DNA of 64,000 nucleotides from Streptomyces hokutonensis (GTDB taxonomy: Bacteria; Actinomycetota; Actinomycetes; Streptomycetales; Streptomycetaceae). Shown in pieces: positions 40,847 through 53,476 of this stretch. Numbering within the stretch: the first letter of the stretch is position 1; each line of letters opens with the position of its first letter. The translations under genes were made by a program, and so were the position numbers. Below the pieces are notes generated by a model. That model was not told the DNA's origin, ran no database searches, and saw only the letters and a program-made list of their open reading frames with translations. The DNA lies in assembly GCF_000376565.1 (NCBI RefSeq), contig NZ_BARG01000011.1:54920-118919 (forward strand), written 5' to 3'.

Positions 40847-40888
40847 CGCCAGGGGGCCCGCAGCGTGACTGCTGCGGGCCCCCTGGCG
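40847..40888. terminator. Hairpin terminator after nusB
   Basis: Perfect 17-bp arms, CGCCAGGGGGCCCGCAG and CTGCGGGCCCCCTGGCG, with an 8-base loop, 12 bases after the nusB stop. Confidence 0.9.
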
Positions 40889-40917
40889 TATCGGTGTGTC
40901 CGCGACCCCTGAGGCCC

Positions 40918-40980
40918 GCAGAAAGCCGCCGGGGCGACCGGAACGGTGAAGTTCCGGCCACCCCGGCGGCACGTTTCTGC
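40918..40980. terminator. Second inverted repeat between convergent nusB and bldD
   Basis: GCAGAAA (40918-40924) pairs with TTTCTGC (40974-40980); inside, GCCGCCGGGG (40925-40934) pairs with CCCCGGCGGC (40961-40970), and GGAAC with GTTCC at the tip. It lies 17 bases past the bldD stop on its strand and probably terminates bldD. Confidence 0.75.
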
Positions 40981-40996
40981 TGAGACGGGGAGCGGC

Positions 40997-41497
40997 TCAG
41001 TTCTCCTCGTGGGAAACCGCGCGACGCGCGTCCGCGTCCAGCACGCCCCAGCTGATCAGCTGCTCGGTGAGGACCGACGGCGACTGGTCGTAGATGACGG
41101 CGAGTGTGCGCAGGTCGTCCTGGCGGATCGAGAGCACCTTGCCGTTGTAGTCACCGCGCTGGGACTGGATCGTGGCGGCGTACCGCTGCAGCGGGCCGGC
41201 CTTCTCGGCGGGCACGTGGGCCAGCCGCTCCAGGTCCAGCACCAGCTTCGGCGGCGGCTCGGCGGCCCCGCCCGGCGTGGTGCCCGGCAGCAGCTCCTGC
41301 ACCGGAACCCCGTAGAAGTCCGCCAGCTCGGCGAGGCGCTGCACGGTGACGGCACGGTCTCCGCGCTCGTACGACCCGACCACGACCGCCTTCCAGCGTC
41401 CCTGGGACTTCTCCTCGACACCGTGGAGGGAAAGGCCCTGCTGGGTGCGGATGGCCCGGAGCTTGGCCCCGAGCTGTTTGGCGTATTCGCTGGACAT
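40997..41497 (-). CDS. bldD: Developmental master repressor BldD
   Basis: BldD represses sporulation genes during vegetative growth when bound to c-di-GMP. The 166-residue protein has an N-terminal XRE-type HTH (LGAKLRAIRTQQGLSLHGVEEKSQGRWKAVVVGSYERG) and a C-terminal domain with the complete c-di-GMP signature: R114-G-D116, then eight residues, then R125-Q-D-D128. Numbering coincides with S. coelicolor. Start ATG 41497 gives MSSEYAKQLGAKLRA. A BldD-like operator is found upstream. It is convergent with nusB and divergent from pyrR. Confidence 0.97.
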   Translation of the reverse strand: MSSEYAKQLGAKLRAIRTQQGLSLHGVEEKSQGRWKAVVVGSYERGDRAVTVQRLAELADFYGVPVQELLPGTTPGGAAEPPPKLVLDLERLAHVPAEKAGPLQRYAATIQSQRGDYNGKVLSIRQDDLRTLAVIYDQSPSVLTEQLISWGVLDADARRAVSHEEN

Positions 41498-41553
41498 ATA
41501 GCTCCCCGGACACTGTGTCTACGCGGCAACAGTGTTTCCGTGCCGCGCGGCTG

Positions 41554-41573
41554 GTAACTCACTGTGAGGTTAC
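41554..41573. promoter_or_regulatory. Candidate BldD auto-operator
   Basis: GTAACTCACTGTGAGGTTAC is a near-palindrome with TCAC and GTGA half-sites, close to the BldD consensus AGTGA-Nx-TCACC. It lies 57-76 bases upstream of the bldD start, consistent with the known autoregulation of bldD in S. coelicolor. The exact boxes are inferred. Confidence 0.5.
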
Positions 41574-41704
41574 GCAGCGTTACACTTCCGCGTCAAGCCG
41601 AATGGTCCGCACCGGGTCTTCCGTGCCGGCGGTGGCCGATTACTCCATAGGGGTGATCAGGGGTGTCGTCCCGGCCTGCTAACGTGGATGGCGCAAATCC
41701 GACG

Positions 41705-41740
41705 TCCTTTAAGGTCCGTCCCGTGAGGCGGAGAAGGAGG
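41705..41740 (+). promoter_or_regulatory. PyrR-binding hairpin overlapping the pyrR ribosome binding site
   Basis: The loop TCCCGTGAGG (41719-41728) fits the PyrR binding-loop consensus UCCNGNGAGG. It is closed by TCCG (41715-41718) / CGGA (41729-41732), and a lower stem TCCTT (41705-41709) pairs with AAGGA (41734-41738), which is part of the AAGGAGG ribosome binding site of pyrR. Binding of PyrR plus UMP would thus hide the site, the translational mode described in mycobacteria. Confidence 0.75.
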
Positions 41741-41750
41741 TCCGTTTCTT

Positions 41751-42314
41751 ATGGACACCCAGCAGTACGAGTCCGATGCGCGGCCGGTCCTCGAGGCCCC
41801 CGACATCGCGCGGGTTCTGACCCGCATCGCCCACGAGATCGTCGAGCGCGCCAAGGGCGCCGACGACGTGGTGCTCCTCGGCATTCCGACGCGGGGCGTC
41901 TTCCTCGCCCAGCGGCTCGCCGTCAAGCTCGAGGAGATCACCGACCGCAAGATCCCGGTCGGCTCCCTCGACATCACGATGTACCGCGACGACCTGCGCA
42001 TGCACCCGCCGCGCGCGCTGGCCCGCACCGACATCCCCGGTGACGGCATCGACGGCCGTCTCGTCGTCCTCGTCGACGACGTGCTCTTCTCCGGCCGCAC
42101 CATCCGCGCCGCCCTGGACGCCCTGAACGACATCGGGCGCCCCCGCGCGGTGCAGCTCGCGGTCCTGGTCGACAGAGGCCACCGCGAACTGCCCATCCGC
42201 GCCGACTACGTCGGCAAGAACCTCCCCACGTCGCTGCGGGAGACGGTCAAGGTCCAGCTCGCCGAGGAGGACGGTCGCGACACCGTGCTGCTCGGCGCCA
42301 AGCAGACCCCGTAG
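41751..42314 (+). CDS. pyrR: Bifunctional pyr regulator / uracil phosphoribosyltransferase PyrR
   Basis: PyrR binds pyr mRNA in response to UMP and has uracil PRTase activity. The 187-residue protein starts at ATG 41751 and shows [33 protein letters not shown], the PRPP loop [23 protein letters not shown] and [25 protein letters not shown]. Its own leader carries a PyrR site, so it is autoregulated. It is the first gene of the pyr cluster, but a MITE-like palindrome now separates it from pyrB. Confidence 0.96.
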   Translation: MDTQQYESDARPVLEAPDIARVLTRIAHEIVERAKGADDVVLLGIPTRGVFLAQRLAVKLEEITDRKIPVGSLDITMYRDDLRMHPPRALARTDIPGDGIDGRLVVLVDDVLFSGRTIRAALDALNDIGRPRAVQLAVLVDRGHRELPIRADYVGKNLPTSLRETVKVQLAEEDGRDTVLLGAKQTP

Positions 42315-42319
42315 CGGGC

Positions 42320-42500
42320 CTAGGCCGTGTCCGCAAAGTCCCGCCTGCCCCGCGACGCCCGGCACGCACTCTCGCCGCACCGGGCGAAAGCCCAAGTACG
42401 TCCAGTACGAGGGCTTCCGCCCGGCACGCCGAGAGCACGCACCGGACGCCGCGGGGCCCGCCCTCCGGGCGGACGACGGGACTTTGCGGACACGACCTAG
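42320..42500. mobile_element. 181-bp palindromic MITE-like element between pyrR and pyrB
   Basis: Terminal inverted repeats CTAGGCCGTGTCCGCAAAGT... (42320-42343) and its complement (42477-42500) match at 23 of 24 positions; both outer ends read CTAG, consistent with a TA duplication in a CTAG target as in IS630/Tc1-type insertions. The interior is also a long imperfect hairpin up to the centre near 42405, including CCGGGCG...CGCCCGG and AAGCCC...GGGCTT. It has no transposase. The 261-base pyrR-pyrB gap contains nothing else except the pyrB ribosome binding region. Confidence 0.7.
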
Positions 42501-42575
42501 GGCGTACGCCGGTTCGGCGTGCCCCGTCCGCCCGGAATCTCCCTCTTTCGTGAACTGCCTTACGGAGCCTGACAG

Positions 42576-43553
42576 ATGCAGCGTCATCTCATCTCGGCCG
42601 CCGACCTCTCCCGCGACGACGCCGTCCTGATTCTCGACACCGCCGAGGAGATGGCCCGGGTCGCCGACCGGCCGATCAAGAAACTGCCGACCCTGCGCGG
42701 CCGTACCGTCGTCAACCTCTTCTTCGAGGACTCCACGCGCACGCGCATCTCCTTCGAAGCCGCCGAGAAGCGCCTCTCCGCCGACGTCATCAACTTCACC
42801 GCCAAGGGGTCGAGCGTCTCCAAGGGCGAGTCCCTGAAGGACACCGCGCAGACCCTGGAGGCCATGGGCGTCGACGCGGTCGTCATCCGGCACGGCGCCT
42901 CCGGAGCGCCCTACCGGCTCGCCACCTCCGGGTGGATCGACGCGGCCGTCATCAACGCCGGCGACGGCACCCACCAGCACCCCACACAGGCGCTGCTGGA
43001 CGCGTTCACCATGCGCCGCCGGCTCGTCGGCCGGGACGCCGGGCTCGGGCAGGACCTGGCCGGCAAGCGGATCACCCTCGTCGGCGACATCCTGCACAGC
43101 CGCGTCGCCCGCTCGAACGTCGACCTGCTGCACACCCTCGGCGCCGAGGTCACCCTCGTCGCCCCGCCCACCCTGGTACCGGTCGGCGTCGAGTCCTGGC
43201 CCTGCGAGGTCTCCTACGACCTCGACAGCACGCTCTCCAAGTCCGACGCGGTGATGCTGCTGCGCGTGCAGCGCGAGCGCATGAACGCGGCGTTCTTCCC
43301 GACCGAGCGCGAGTACTCGCGGCGCTACGGCCTCGACGGCGACCGCATGGCGAAGATGCCCGAGCACGCGATCGTGATGCACCCGGGGCCGATGGTCCGG
43401 GGCATGGAGATCACCGCAGAGGTCGCCGACTCGGACCGCTGCACCGTCGTCGAGCAGGTCGCAAACGGAGTCTCCATCCGGATGGCCGTGCTCTATCTGC
43501 TTCTGGGCGGCAACGAACCCGCCGTCAGCCACGCCCGCATCGAGGAGAAGTAA
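42576..43553 (+). CDS. pyrB: Aspartate carbamoyltransferase catalytic subunit
   Basis: PyrB makes carbamoyl-aspartate, the committed step of pyrimidine synthesis. The 325-residue protein begins [20 protein letters not shown] and contains the carbamoyl-phosphate motif [37 protein letters not shown] and [11 protein letters not shown]. No pyrI regulatory gene is present, as expected for the class A/DHOase-linked type; pyrC is 5 bases downstream, consistent with a PyrB-PyrC complex. Confidence 0.97.
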   Translation: MQRHLISAADLSRDDAVLILDTAEEMARVADRPIKKLPTLRGRTVVNLFFEDSTRTRISFEAAEKRLSADVINFTAKGSSVSKGESLKDTAQTLEAMGVDAVVIRHGASGAPYRLATSGWIDAAVINAGDGTHQHPTQALLDAFTMRRRLVGRDAGLGQDLAGKRITLVGDILHSRVARSNVDLLHTLGAEVTLVAPPTLVPVGVESWPCEVSYDLDSTLSKSDAVMLLRVQRERMNAAFFPTEREYSRRYGLDGDRMAKMPEHAIVMHPGPMVRGMEITAEVADSDRCTVVEQVANGVSIRMAVLYLLLGGNEPAVSHARIEEK

Positions 43554-43558
43554 GTCAC

Positions 43559-44845
43559 ATGAGCAAGATCCTGATCCGTGGTGCGAAGATCCTCGGCGGC
43601 GAGCCGCAGGACGTGCTGATCGACGGCGACACGATCTCCGAGGTGGGCGTCGGCCTGAGCGCGGAGGGCGCCGATGTCGTGGAGGCCGAGGGGAAGATCC
43701 TCCTCCCCGGTCTCGTCGACCTGCACACCCACCTCCGCGAGCCCGGCCGTGAGGACTCCGAGACCGTCCTGACCGGCACGCGGGCCGCCGCCAGCGGCGG
43801 TTACACGGCCGTGTTCGCCATGGCCAACACCTTCCCCGTCGCCGACACCGCCGGTGTCGTCGAGCAGGTCTACCGGCTCGGCCAGGAGCACGGGTACTGC
43901 GATGTGCAGCCCATCGGCGCCGTCACCGTCGGCCTGGAGGGCAAGAAGCTCGCCGAACTGGGCGCGATGCACGAGTCGGCCGCCGGGGTCACCGTCTTCT
44001 CCGACGACGGCAAGTGCGTCGACGACGCGGTGATCATGCGCCGCGCCCTGGAGTACGTGAAGGCCTTCGGCGGGGTCGTCGCCCAGCACGCCCAGGAGCC
44101 CCGCCTCACCGAGGGCGCCCAGATGAACGAGGGCGTCGTCTCCGCCGAACTCGGGCTCGGTGGCTGGCCCGCGGTGGCCGAAGAATCGATCATCGCCCGG
44201 GATGTCCTGCTCGCCGAGCACGTCGGCTCCCGCGTCCACATCTGCCACCTCTCGACCGCAGGGTCCGTCGAGATCGTCCGCTGGGCCAAGTCCCGGGGCA
44301 TCGACGTGACCGCCGAGGTCACCCCGCACCACCTCCTCCTCACGGATGAGCTGGTGCGCTCCTACAACCCGGTCTACAAGGTCAACCCGCCGCTGCGCAC
44401 CGAGCGGGACGTGCTCGCCCTGCGCGAGGCGCTCGCCGACGGCACGATCGACATCGTCGCCACCGACCACGCCCCGCACCCGCACGAGGACAAGGACTGC
44501 GAGTGGGCCGCCGCCGCCATGGGGATGGTCGGCCTGGAGACCGCGTTGTCAGTGGTGCAGGAGACCATGGTGGACACCGGGCTCCTCACCTGGGCCGGGG
44601 TCGCCGAGCGCATGTCCGCCAAGCCCGCCGCGATCGGGCGGGCGGCAGGCCACGGTCGTCCCGTCTCGGCTGGTGAGCCCGCCAACCTCACGCTCGTCGA
44701 CACGGAATACCGTGGGTCGGTGGACCCCGCGGGCTTCGCTTCGCGCAGTCGCAACACCCCGTACGAGGGGCGTGAGCTGCCGGGTCGTGTGACGCACACC
44801 TGGCTCCGGGGCAAGGCCACGCTCGTCGACGGGAAGCTCACGTGA
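43559..44845 (+). CDS. pyrC: Dihydroorotase (type I)
   Basis: PyrC cyclises carbamoyl-aspartate to dihydroorotate. The 428-residue amidohydrolase starts at ATG 43559 ([22 protein letters not shown]) and has the metal motif [12 protein letters not shown], further His ligands in VVAQHAQEP and [11 protein letters not shown], and the catalytic Asp in [15 protein letters not shown]. The final 4 bases overlap the next gene. Confidence 0.97.
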   Translation: MSKILIRGAKILGGEPQDVLIDGDTISEVGVGLSAEGADVVEAEGKILLPGLVDLHTHLREPGREDSETVLTGTRAAASGGYTAVFAMANTFPVADTAGVVEQVYRLGQEHGYCDVQPIGAVTVGLEGKKLAELGAMHESAAGVTVFSDDGKCVDDAVIMRRALEYVKAFGGVVAQHAQEPRLTEGAQMNEGVVSAELGLGGWPAVAEESIIARDVLLAEHVGSRVHICHLSTAGSVEIVRWAKSRGIDVTAEVTPHHLLLTDELVRSYNPVYKVNPPLRTERDVLALREALADGTIDIVATDHAPHPHEDKDCEWAAAAMGMVGLETALSVVQETMVDTGLLTWAGVAERMSAKPAAIGRAAGHGRPVSAGEPANLTLVDTEYRGSVDPAGFASRSRNTPYEGRELPGRVTHTWLRGKATLVDGKLT

Positions 44846-45408
44846 CACCACTGCAACTGACCCACCTCGCGGCCGGGGAGAAGTCCGCCCCGGTGACCGA
44901 CTGGGCCGCGCGTATCGGCTGGCTCGTCGGGCTCGCCCTGTTCATCGCGCTCGTCTACTGGCTGATGCGCGAGGGCTGGAAGTGGCGCGGCACGCTCCAG
45001 GGCGACCTGCCCGAGCTGCCCGACGCGCCGTCCGACCCCGGTCCGGCGAGACTGACGATGAGCGGCCGCTACCACGGCTCCACCACCGCCGGGCAGTGGC
45101 TCGACCGCATCGTGGCGCACAGCCTGGGCACCCGCAGCCGGGTCGAGCTCACGCTCACGGACGCGGGACTGGACGTCGTACGACCAGGAGCCACCGACTT
45201 CTTCATCCCGGCCGACGCTCTGCGCGAGGCCCTGCTCGGCAAGGGCATCGCCGGGAAGGTGCTCAGCGAGGGCGGTCTCCTGGTCGTGACGTGGGCGCAC
45301 GGAGACCGGCTGATCGACTCCGGGTTCCGGTCCGACACCGCGGCCGAGCACGCCGAGTGGGTCGAGACCTTGAACAGCATGATCAACAAGACGGAAGGCG
45401 CACGATGA
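44842..45408 (+). CDS. Single-pass membrane protein with PH-like domain in the pyr operon
   Basis: A 188-residue protein conserved between pyrC and carA in Streptomyces. One transmembrane helix lies at about residues 20-42 ([19 protein letters not shown]), followed by a cytoplasmic beta-rich domain ([76 protein letters not shown]) that resembles bacterial PH-like folds. Function is unknown. It overlaps pyrC and carA by 4 bases each, so it is made in step with the pyrimidine enzymes. Confidence 0.75.
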   Translation: MTPLQLTHLAAGEKSAPVTDWAARIGWLVGLALFIALVYWLMREGWKWRGTLQGDLPELPDAPSDPGPARLTMSGRYHGSTTAGQWLDRIVAHSLGTRSRVELTLTDAGLDVVRPGATDFFIPADALREALLGKGIAGKVLSEGGLLVVTWAHGDRLIDSGFRSDTAAEHAEWVETLNSMINKTEGAR

Positions 45409-46554
45409 CCACCTCCACCAGGGGAGCCGACAAGGTTCCCGCCGTACTCGTCCTGGAGGACGGCCGGATCTTCCGGGGCCGTGCCTACGGGTCCGTGGGG
45501 GTGACCTTCGGCGAGGCCGTGTTCTCCACCGGCATGACCGGCTACCAGGAGACCCTGACCGACCCGTCGTACCACCGCCAGGTCGTCGTGATGACGGCGC
45601 CGCACGTCGGCAACACCGGTGTCAACGACGAGGACCCGGAGTCGTCCCGCATCTGGGTCGCCGGTTACGTGGTCCGCGACCCCGCGCGCGTGCCGTCCAA
45701 CTGGCGCTCCCGCCGCTCCCTCGACGAGGAGCTGCGCAACCAGGGCGTCGTCGGGATCTCCGGCATCGACACACGCGCGTTGACCCGCCATCTGCGCGAG
45801 CGCGGCGCGATGCGCGTCGGCATCTTCTCCGGCAACGCGCTGCCCGACGACGGGACCATGCTCGCCGAGGTGCGCCAGGCCCCCGAGATGACGGGCGCCG
45901 ACCTGTCGGCGGAGGTCGCCACCAAGGAGACGTACGTCGTCCCCGCGATCGGCGAGAAGAAGTACACCGTCGCCGCCGTCGACCTGGGCATCAAGGGCAT
46001 GACCCCGCACCGTATGGCCGAGCGCGGCATCGAGGTGCACGTACTACCCGCGACCGCGACCGTCGAGGACGTCTACGCCGTCCAGCCCGACGGCGTGTTC
46101 TTCTCCAACGGCCCGGGCGACCCGGCCACCGCCGATCACCCGGTCGCCGTCATGCAGGCCGTCCTGGAGCGCGGCACCCCGCTCTTCGGGATCTGCTTCG
46201 GCAACCAGATCCTGGGCCGCGCGCTCGGCTTCGGCACGTACAAGCTGAAGTACGGCCACCGGGGCATCAACCAGCCCGTCCAGGACCGTACGACGGGCAA
46301 GGTCGAGGTCACCGCGCACAACCACGGCTTCGCCGTCGACGCGCCGCTCGACAAGGTCTCCGAGACCCCGTACGGCCGCGCCGAGGTCTCCCACGTCTGC
46401 CTGAACGACCAGGTCGTCGAGGGGCTCCAGCTCCTGGACCGGCCGGCCTTCAGCGTCCAGTACCACCCCGAAGCGGCAGCGGGCCCGCACGACGCCGCCT
46501 ACCTGTTCGACCGCTTCACGTCTTTGATGGACACAGTTCTCATGGAGGGCCAGC

Positions 46555-46562
<8 letters not shown>
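45405..46562 (+). CDS. carA: Carbamoyl-phosphate synthase small (glutaminase) subunit
   Basis: CarA releases ammonia from glutamine for CarB. The 385-residue protein starts at ATG 45405 and contains the N-terminal CPSase domain ([43 protein letters not shown]) and a class I glutaminase domain with the nucleophile in [17 protein letters not shown] and the His/Glu of [13 protein letters not shown]. The end overlaps carB by 8 bases. Confidence 0.97.
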
Positions 46563-49863
<3,301 letters not shown>

Positions 49864-49870
49864 CAGCCTT

Positions 49871-49898
49871 GAGGGGGACACCGGAAGGTGTCCCCCTC
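49871..49898. terminator. Intra-operon hairpin between carB and pyrD
   Basis: Perfect 12-bp stem GAGGGGGACACC / GGTGTCCCCCTC with a GGAA (GNRA-type) tetraloop, 7 bases after carB and 17 before the pyrD ATG. It may partly terminate transcription or stabilise the carB message. Confidence 0.7.
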
Positions 49899-49915
49899 TT
49901 CGTGAGGACACTCAG

Positions 49916-51025
49916 ATGTACAAGCTTTTCTTCCGTCTGGTTTTCAAACGGATGGACCCGGAGCAGGCCCACCACCTCGCCTTCCGCTGGATCCGGCTCG
50001 CCGTCCGCATCCCCGTACTGCGCACCTTCGTCGCCGCCGCCCTCGCGCCCCGGTTCGAGGAGCTGCGGACCGAGGCCTTCGGGCTGCGCATGCACGGGCC
50101 GTTCGGGCTCGCGGCCGGCTTCGACAAGAACGCGGTCGCCATCGACGGCATGTCGATGCTCGGCTTCGACCACGTCGAGATCGGCACGGTCACGGGGGAG
50201 CCGCAGCCCGGCAACCCCAAGAAGCGGCTGTTCCGCCTCGTGCCGGACCGCGCGCTGATCAACCGCATGGGCTTCAACAACGAGGGCTCCGCAGCCGTGG
50301 CGGCCCGCTTGGAGGCCCGTGAGGCGGTCTTCCGGACCGTCGTCGGCGTCAACATCGGCAAGACCAAGGTCGTACCCGAGGAGGAGGCCGTCGGCGACTA
50401 CGTGAAGTCGACCGAGCGGCTCGCCCGGCACGCCGACTATCTCGTCGTCAACGTGTCGTCGCCCAACACGCCCGGGCTGCGCAACCTCCAGGCGACCGAG
50501 GCGCTGCGCCCGCTGCTGACTGCCGTCCGCGAAGCGGCCGACCGCGCGGTGACCGACCGCCGTGTCCCGCTCCTGGTCAAGATCGCCCCGGACCTCGCGG
50601 ACGAGGACGTGGACGCGGTCGCCGACCTTGCGGTCGAACTCGGCCTGGACGGCATCATCGCCACGAACACGACCATCGCGCGCGAGGGGCTCGGTTTGAA
50701 ATCCGAACCCTCCCTCGTCAAGGAGACCGGCGGACTGTCCGGGGCGCCCCTGAAGGCTCGCTCCCTGGAGGTACTGCGCCGCCTCTACGCGCGCGTGGGC
50801 GACCGCATCACCCTGGTGGGCGTCGGCGGCATCGAGAACGCCGAGGACGCCTGGCAGCGCATCCTCGCCGGTGCCACGCTCGTGCAGGGCTACAGCGCCT
50901 TCATCTACGAGGGTCCCTTCTGGGGCCGCGCCCTCCACAAGGGCCTCGCCGCGCGCCTGCGCACGAGCCCGTACGCCACCCTCGCCGACGCGGTCGGCGC
51001 CGACGTAAGGAAGCAGCCGGTATGA
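49916..51025 (+). CDS. pyrD: Quinone-dependent dihydroorotate dehydrogenase (class 2)
   Basis: PyrD oxidises dihydroorotate using menaquinone at the membrane. The 369-residue protein starts at ATG 49916 after GAGGACACTC. The amphipathic N-terminus ([23 protein letters not shown]) marks the class 2, membrane-associated type. FMN-barrel motifs are [32 protein letters not shown], the catalytic Ser in [16 protein letters not shown], and [26 protein letters not shown]. The stop overlaps pyrF by 4 bases. Confidence 0.97.
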   Translation: MYKLFFRLVFKRMDPEQAHHLAFRWIRLAVRIPVLRTFVAAALAPRFEELRTEAFGLRMHGPFGLAAGFDKNAVAIDGMSMLGFDHVEIGTVTGEPQPGNPKKRLFRLVPDRALINRMGFNNEGSAAVAARLEAREAVFRTVVGVNIGKTKVVPEEEAVGDYVKSTERLARHADYLVVNVSSPNTPGLRNLQATEALRPLLTAVREAADRAVTDRRVPLLVKIAPDLADEDVDAVADLAVELGLDGIIATNTTIAREGLGLKSEPSLVKETGGLSGAPLKARSLEVLRRLYARVGDRITLVGVGGIENAEDAWQRILAGATLVQGYSAFIYEGPFWGRALHKGLAARLRTSPYATLADAVGADVRKQPV

Positions 51026-51867
51026 GCCCCCTGGAACCCTTCGGTGCCCGCCTCCGCACGGCCATGGACGAGCGCGGCCCGCTCTGCGTCGGCATCGACC
51101 CGCACGCCTCGCTGCTCACCGAGTGGGGCCTGAACGACGACGTGGCTGGGCTGGAGCGGTTCAGCCGCACGGTCGTCGAGGCGCTCGCCGACCGGGTCGC
51201 CGTCCTCAAGCCGCAGAGCGCCTTCTTCGAACGCTTCGGCTCGCGCGGGATCGCCGTCCTGGAGAAGTCAGTGGAGGAGGCCCGGGCGGCCGGCGCGCTG
51301 GTCGTGATGGACGCCAAGCGCGGCGACATCGGCTCGACCATGGCCGCCTACGCCGAGTCCTTCCTGCGGAAGGACTCCCCGCTGTTCTCCGACGCGCTGA
51401 CCGTCTCGCCGTATCTCGGCTACGGCTCGCTCGCCCCGGCGGTCGAACTGGCGCGGGAGAGCGGTGCCGGGCTCTTCGTGCTCGCGCTGACCTCCAACCC
51501 TGAGGGCGGCGAGGTGCAGCACGCGGTCCGCGCGGACGGCCGGAACGTCGGAGCGACCATGCTCGCCCACCTGGCCGCCGAGAACGCGGGAGAGGAGCCG
51601 CTGGGTTCCTTCGGGGCCGTCGTCGGCGCCACCCTGGGCGACCTGTCGTCGTACGACCTCGCGGTCAACGGTCCGATTCTCGCGCCCGGTATCGGGGCCC
51701 AGGGGGCGACTCCGGCCGATCTTCCCGGGGTTTTCGGGTCGGTGCTGCGCAATGTCGTTCCGAACGTGAGCCGGGGTGTTCTACGTCACGGTCCCGACGT
51801 GGGAGCGCTGCGGACGGCCTCGGACCGCTTCGCGGAGGAGATCCGCGTCGCCTTTGCGACCGTCTGA
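51022..51867 (+). CDS. pyrF: Orotidine 5'-phosphate decarboxylase (type 2)
   Basis: PyrF forms UMP. The 281-residue protein starts at ATG 51022 and is the type 2 OMP decarboxylase: [32 protein letters not shown], the catalytic [30 protein letters not shown], and [16 protein letters not shown]. It completes the UMP pathway in the cluster. Confidence 0.96.
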   Translation: MSPLEPFGARLRTAMDERGPLCVGIDPHASLLTEWGLNDDVAGLERFSRTVVEALADRVAVLKPQSAFFERFGSRGIAVLEKSVEEARAAGALVVMDAKRGDIGSTMAAYAESFLRKDSPLFSDALTVSPYLGYGSLAPAVELARESGAGLFVLALTSNPEGGEVQHAVRADGRNVGATMLAHLAAENAGEEPLGSFGAVVGATLGDLSSYDLAVNGPILAPGIGAQGATPADLPGVFGSVLRNVVPNVSRGVLRHGPDVGALRTASDRFAEEIRVAFATV

Positions 51868-52019
51868 GGTGTTCGAACGGGTCGATCGAGTCCTCCGATG
51901 AGTGGCTCGACGACCGGCTCGGGAGTGACTTGAGTCTGAATACATCCTCAAATCCGGGGCGTTATGTCGGAAATGTCCGGCCTGGCGCAGGCTGACCAGG
52001 ACTTTTCCTCTGTTCTCGC

Positions 52020-52047
52020 TGACTCTGGCGTCCCTGGCCGCTAGTCT
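52020..52047 (+). promoter_or_regulatory. Candidate promoter of sIHF
   Basis: TGACTC at 52020-52025 and TAGTCT at 52042-52047 with a 16-base spacer, 110 bases upstream of the sIHF GTG. The pyrF-sIHF gap (51868-52156, 289 bases) has no open frame with coding character; a CTCCCC...GGGG hairpin lies at about 52083-52102 in the leader. Confidence 0.45.
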
Positions 52048-52156
52048 CCGAGCAGAGTCAACGGGCAAGCGTGTTGCTCGTAGCTCCCCAGGTGTGGGGC
52101 GACTAGGTTCCTCACCGGTCCGTATCCGACAGTTCGACATCCGAGGTGACGTAGGC

Positions 52157-52480
52157 GTGGCTCTTCCGCCCCTTACCCCTGAACAGCGCGCAGCCGCGCT
52201 CGAAAAGGCCGCCGCGGCTCGCCGGGAGCGGGCCGAGGTCAAGAATCGACTCAAGCACTCCGGCGCCTCCCTGCATGACGTCATCAAGCAGGGCCAGGAG
52301 AACGACGTCATCGGCAAGATGAAGGTCTCCGCGCTGCTTGAGTCCCTGCCCGGCGTGGGCAAGGTCCGCGCCAAGCAGATCATGGAGCGACTCGGCATCT
52401 CCGAGAGCCGCCGAGTACGTGGCCTCGGCTCCAACCAGATCGCCTCCCTGGAGCGTGAGTTCGGCAGCACCGGCTCTTGA
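52157..52480 (+). CDS. Streptomyces integration host factor sIHF (actinobacterial mIHF family)
   Basis: A 107-residue nucleoid protein of the actinobacterial IHF family, unrelated to HU/IHF, which binds DNA through an H2TH region and influences sporulation and antibiotic production. The sequence [20 protein letters not shown], a long N-terminal helix, then [26 protein letters not shown] (helix-two-turn-helix) and [12 protein letters not shown] matches the S. coelicolor protein almost exactly. The start GTG 52157 gives the known length; the frame is open further upstream without a better site. gmk follows after 37 bases. Confidence 0.96.
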   Translation: MALPPLTPEQRAAALEKAAAARRERAEVKNRLKHSGASLHDVIKQGQENDVIGKMKVSALLESLPGVGKVRAKQIMERLGISESRRVRGLGSNQIASLEREFGSTGS

Positions 52481-52481
52481 G

Positions 52482-52498
52482 TCCCGGGCACCCCGGGA
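52482..52498. terminator. Short hairpin between sIHF and gmk
   Basis: TCCCGGG / CCCGGGA, 7-bp arms with a 3-base loop, directly after the sIHF stop and 20 bases before gmk. It is too short to be a strong terminator and may be a processing or stabilising hairpin. Confidence 0.4.
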
Positions 52499-52517
52499 TT
52501 GCTGGAATAATCGCTGC

Positions 52518-53075
52518 ATGAGTGAACGTCCGCGGCTGACCGTGCTCTCCGGCCCCTCAGGGGTCGGCAAGAGCACGGTCGTCGCCCATATGCGCAAGGA
52601 ACACCCCGAGGTCTGGCTCTCGGTGTCGGCGACGACCCGCAAGCCCCGCCCCGGCGAGAAGCACGGGGTCCACTACTTCTTCGTCAGCGACGAGGAGATG
52701 GACAAGCTGATCGCCAACGGCGAGCTGCTGGAGTGGGCCGAGTTCGCCGGCAACCGCTACGGCACCCCGCGGACGGCCGTGCTGGAGCACCTGGAGTCCG
52801 GTGTGCCGGTGCTGCTGGAGATCGACCTCCAGGGCGCCCGGCAGGTCCGCGAGTCCATGTCCGAGGCCCACTCGGTGTTCCTGGCTCCCCCCTCCTGGGA
52901 GGAGCTGGTGCGCAGGCTCACCGGGCGGGGCACCGAGCCGCCCGAGGTGATCGAGCGCCGCCTGGACGCGGCGAAGGTCGAACTGGCGGCGGAGCCCGAG
53001 TTCGACGCGACCCTGGTCAACACCTCCGTCGAGGACGTAGCGCGCGAGCTGCTAGCCTTGATGGAAGTTGTGTGA
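52518..53075 (+). CDS. gmk: Guanylate kinase
   Basis: Gmk phosphorylates GMP to GDP. The 185-residue protein starts at ATG 52518 ([21 protein letters not shown], Walker A), then [25 protein letters not shown] (GMP-binding), [19 protein letters not shown], and [15 protein letters not shown]. It is followed by rpoZ, the conserved pairing; both relate to guanine nucleotide metabolism and (p)ppGpp response. Confidence 0.96.
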   Translation: MSERPRLTVLSGPSGVGKSTVVAHMRKEHPEVWLSVSATTRKPRPGEKHGVHYFFVSDEEMDKLIANGELLEWAEFAGNRYGTPRTAVLEHLESGVPVLLEIDLQGARQVRESMSEAHSVFLAPPSWEELVRRLTGRGTEPPEVIERRLDAAKVELAAEPEFDATLVNTSVEDVARELLALMEVV

Positions 53076-53115
53076 TCGTTTTTCCGATCTCATCCCATCT
53101 TTCGGAAGGCAGAGC

Positions 53116-53388
53116 GTGTCCTCTTCCATCACCGCTCCCGAGGGCATCATCAACCCTCCGATCGACGAGCTCCTCGAGGCCACCGACTCGAAGTACAGCC
53201 TCGTGATCTACGCCGCCAAGCGCGCCCGTCAGATCAACGCGTACTACTCCCAGCTCGGCGAGGGCCTGCTGGAGTACGTCGGTCCGCTCGTCGACACGCA
53301 CGTCCACGAGAAGCCGCTCTCCATCGCCCTGCGCGAGATCAACGCGGGTCTGCTGACCTCCGAGGCCGTCGAGGGCCCCGCGACCTGA
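53116..53388 (+). CDS. rpoZ: DNA-directed RNA polymerase omega subunit
   Basis: Omega assists RNA polymerase assembly and beta-prime folding. The 90-residue protein starts at GTG 53116 ([40 protein letters not shown]), which carries the omega core, and [18 protein letters not shown] at the end. GGAAGG upstream is the ribosome binding site. The length equals that of S. coelicolor RpoZ; a longer upstream start at 53068 would overlap gmk and is not supported. Confidence 0.95.
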   Translation: MSSSITAPEGIINPPIDELLEATDSKYSLVIYAAKRARQINAYYSQLGEGLLEYVGPLVDTHVHEKPLSIALREINAGLLTSEAVEGPAT

Positions 53389-53403
53389 GCAACAGAGCTT
53401 TGT

Positions 53404-53436
53404 CCACAGGCCCGGCAGCGACTGTCGGGCCTGTGG
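53404..53436. terminator. Hairpin terminator after rpoZ
   Basis: Perfect 11-bp arms CCACAGGCCCG / CGGGCCTGTGG with an 11-base loop, 15 bases after the rpoZ stop. Confidence 0.75.
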
Positions 53437-53476
53437 TGTGTCATGGGTACGTACGTTTCCGAACCCGGGGAGAGAC

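Noticed and set aside
42315..42575. Transposase gene in the pyrR-pyrB gap
   Set aside because: The palindromic element is only 181 bp and encodes nothing; it is non-autonomous.
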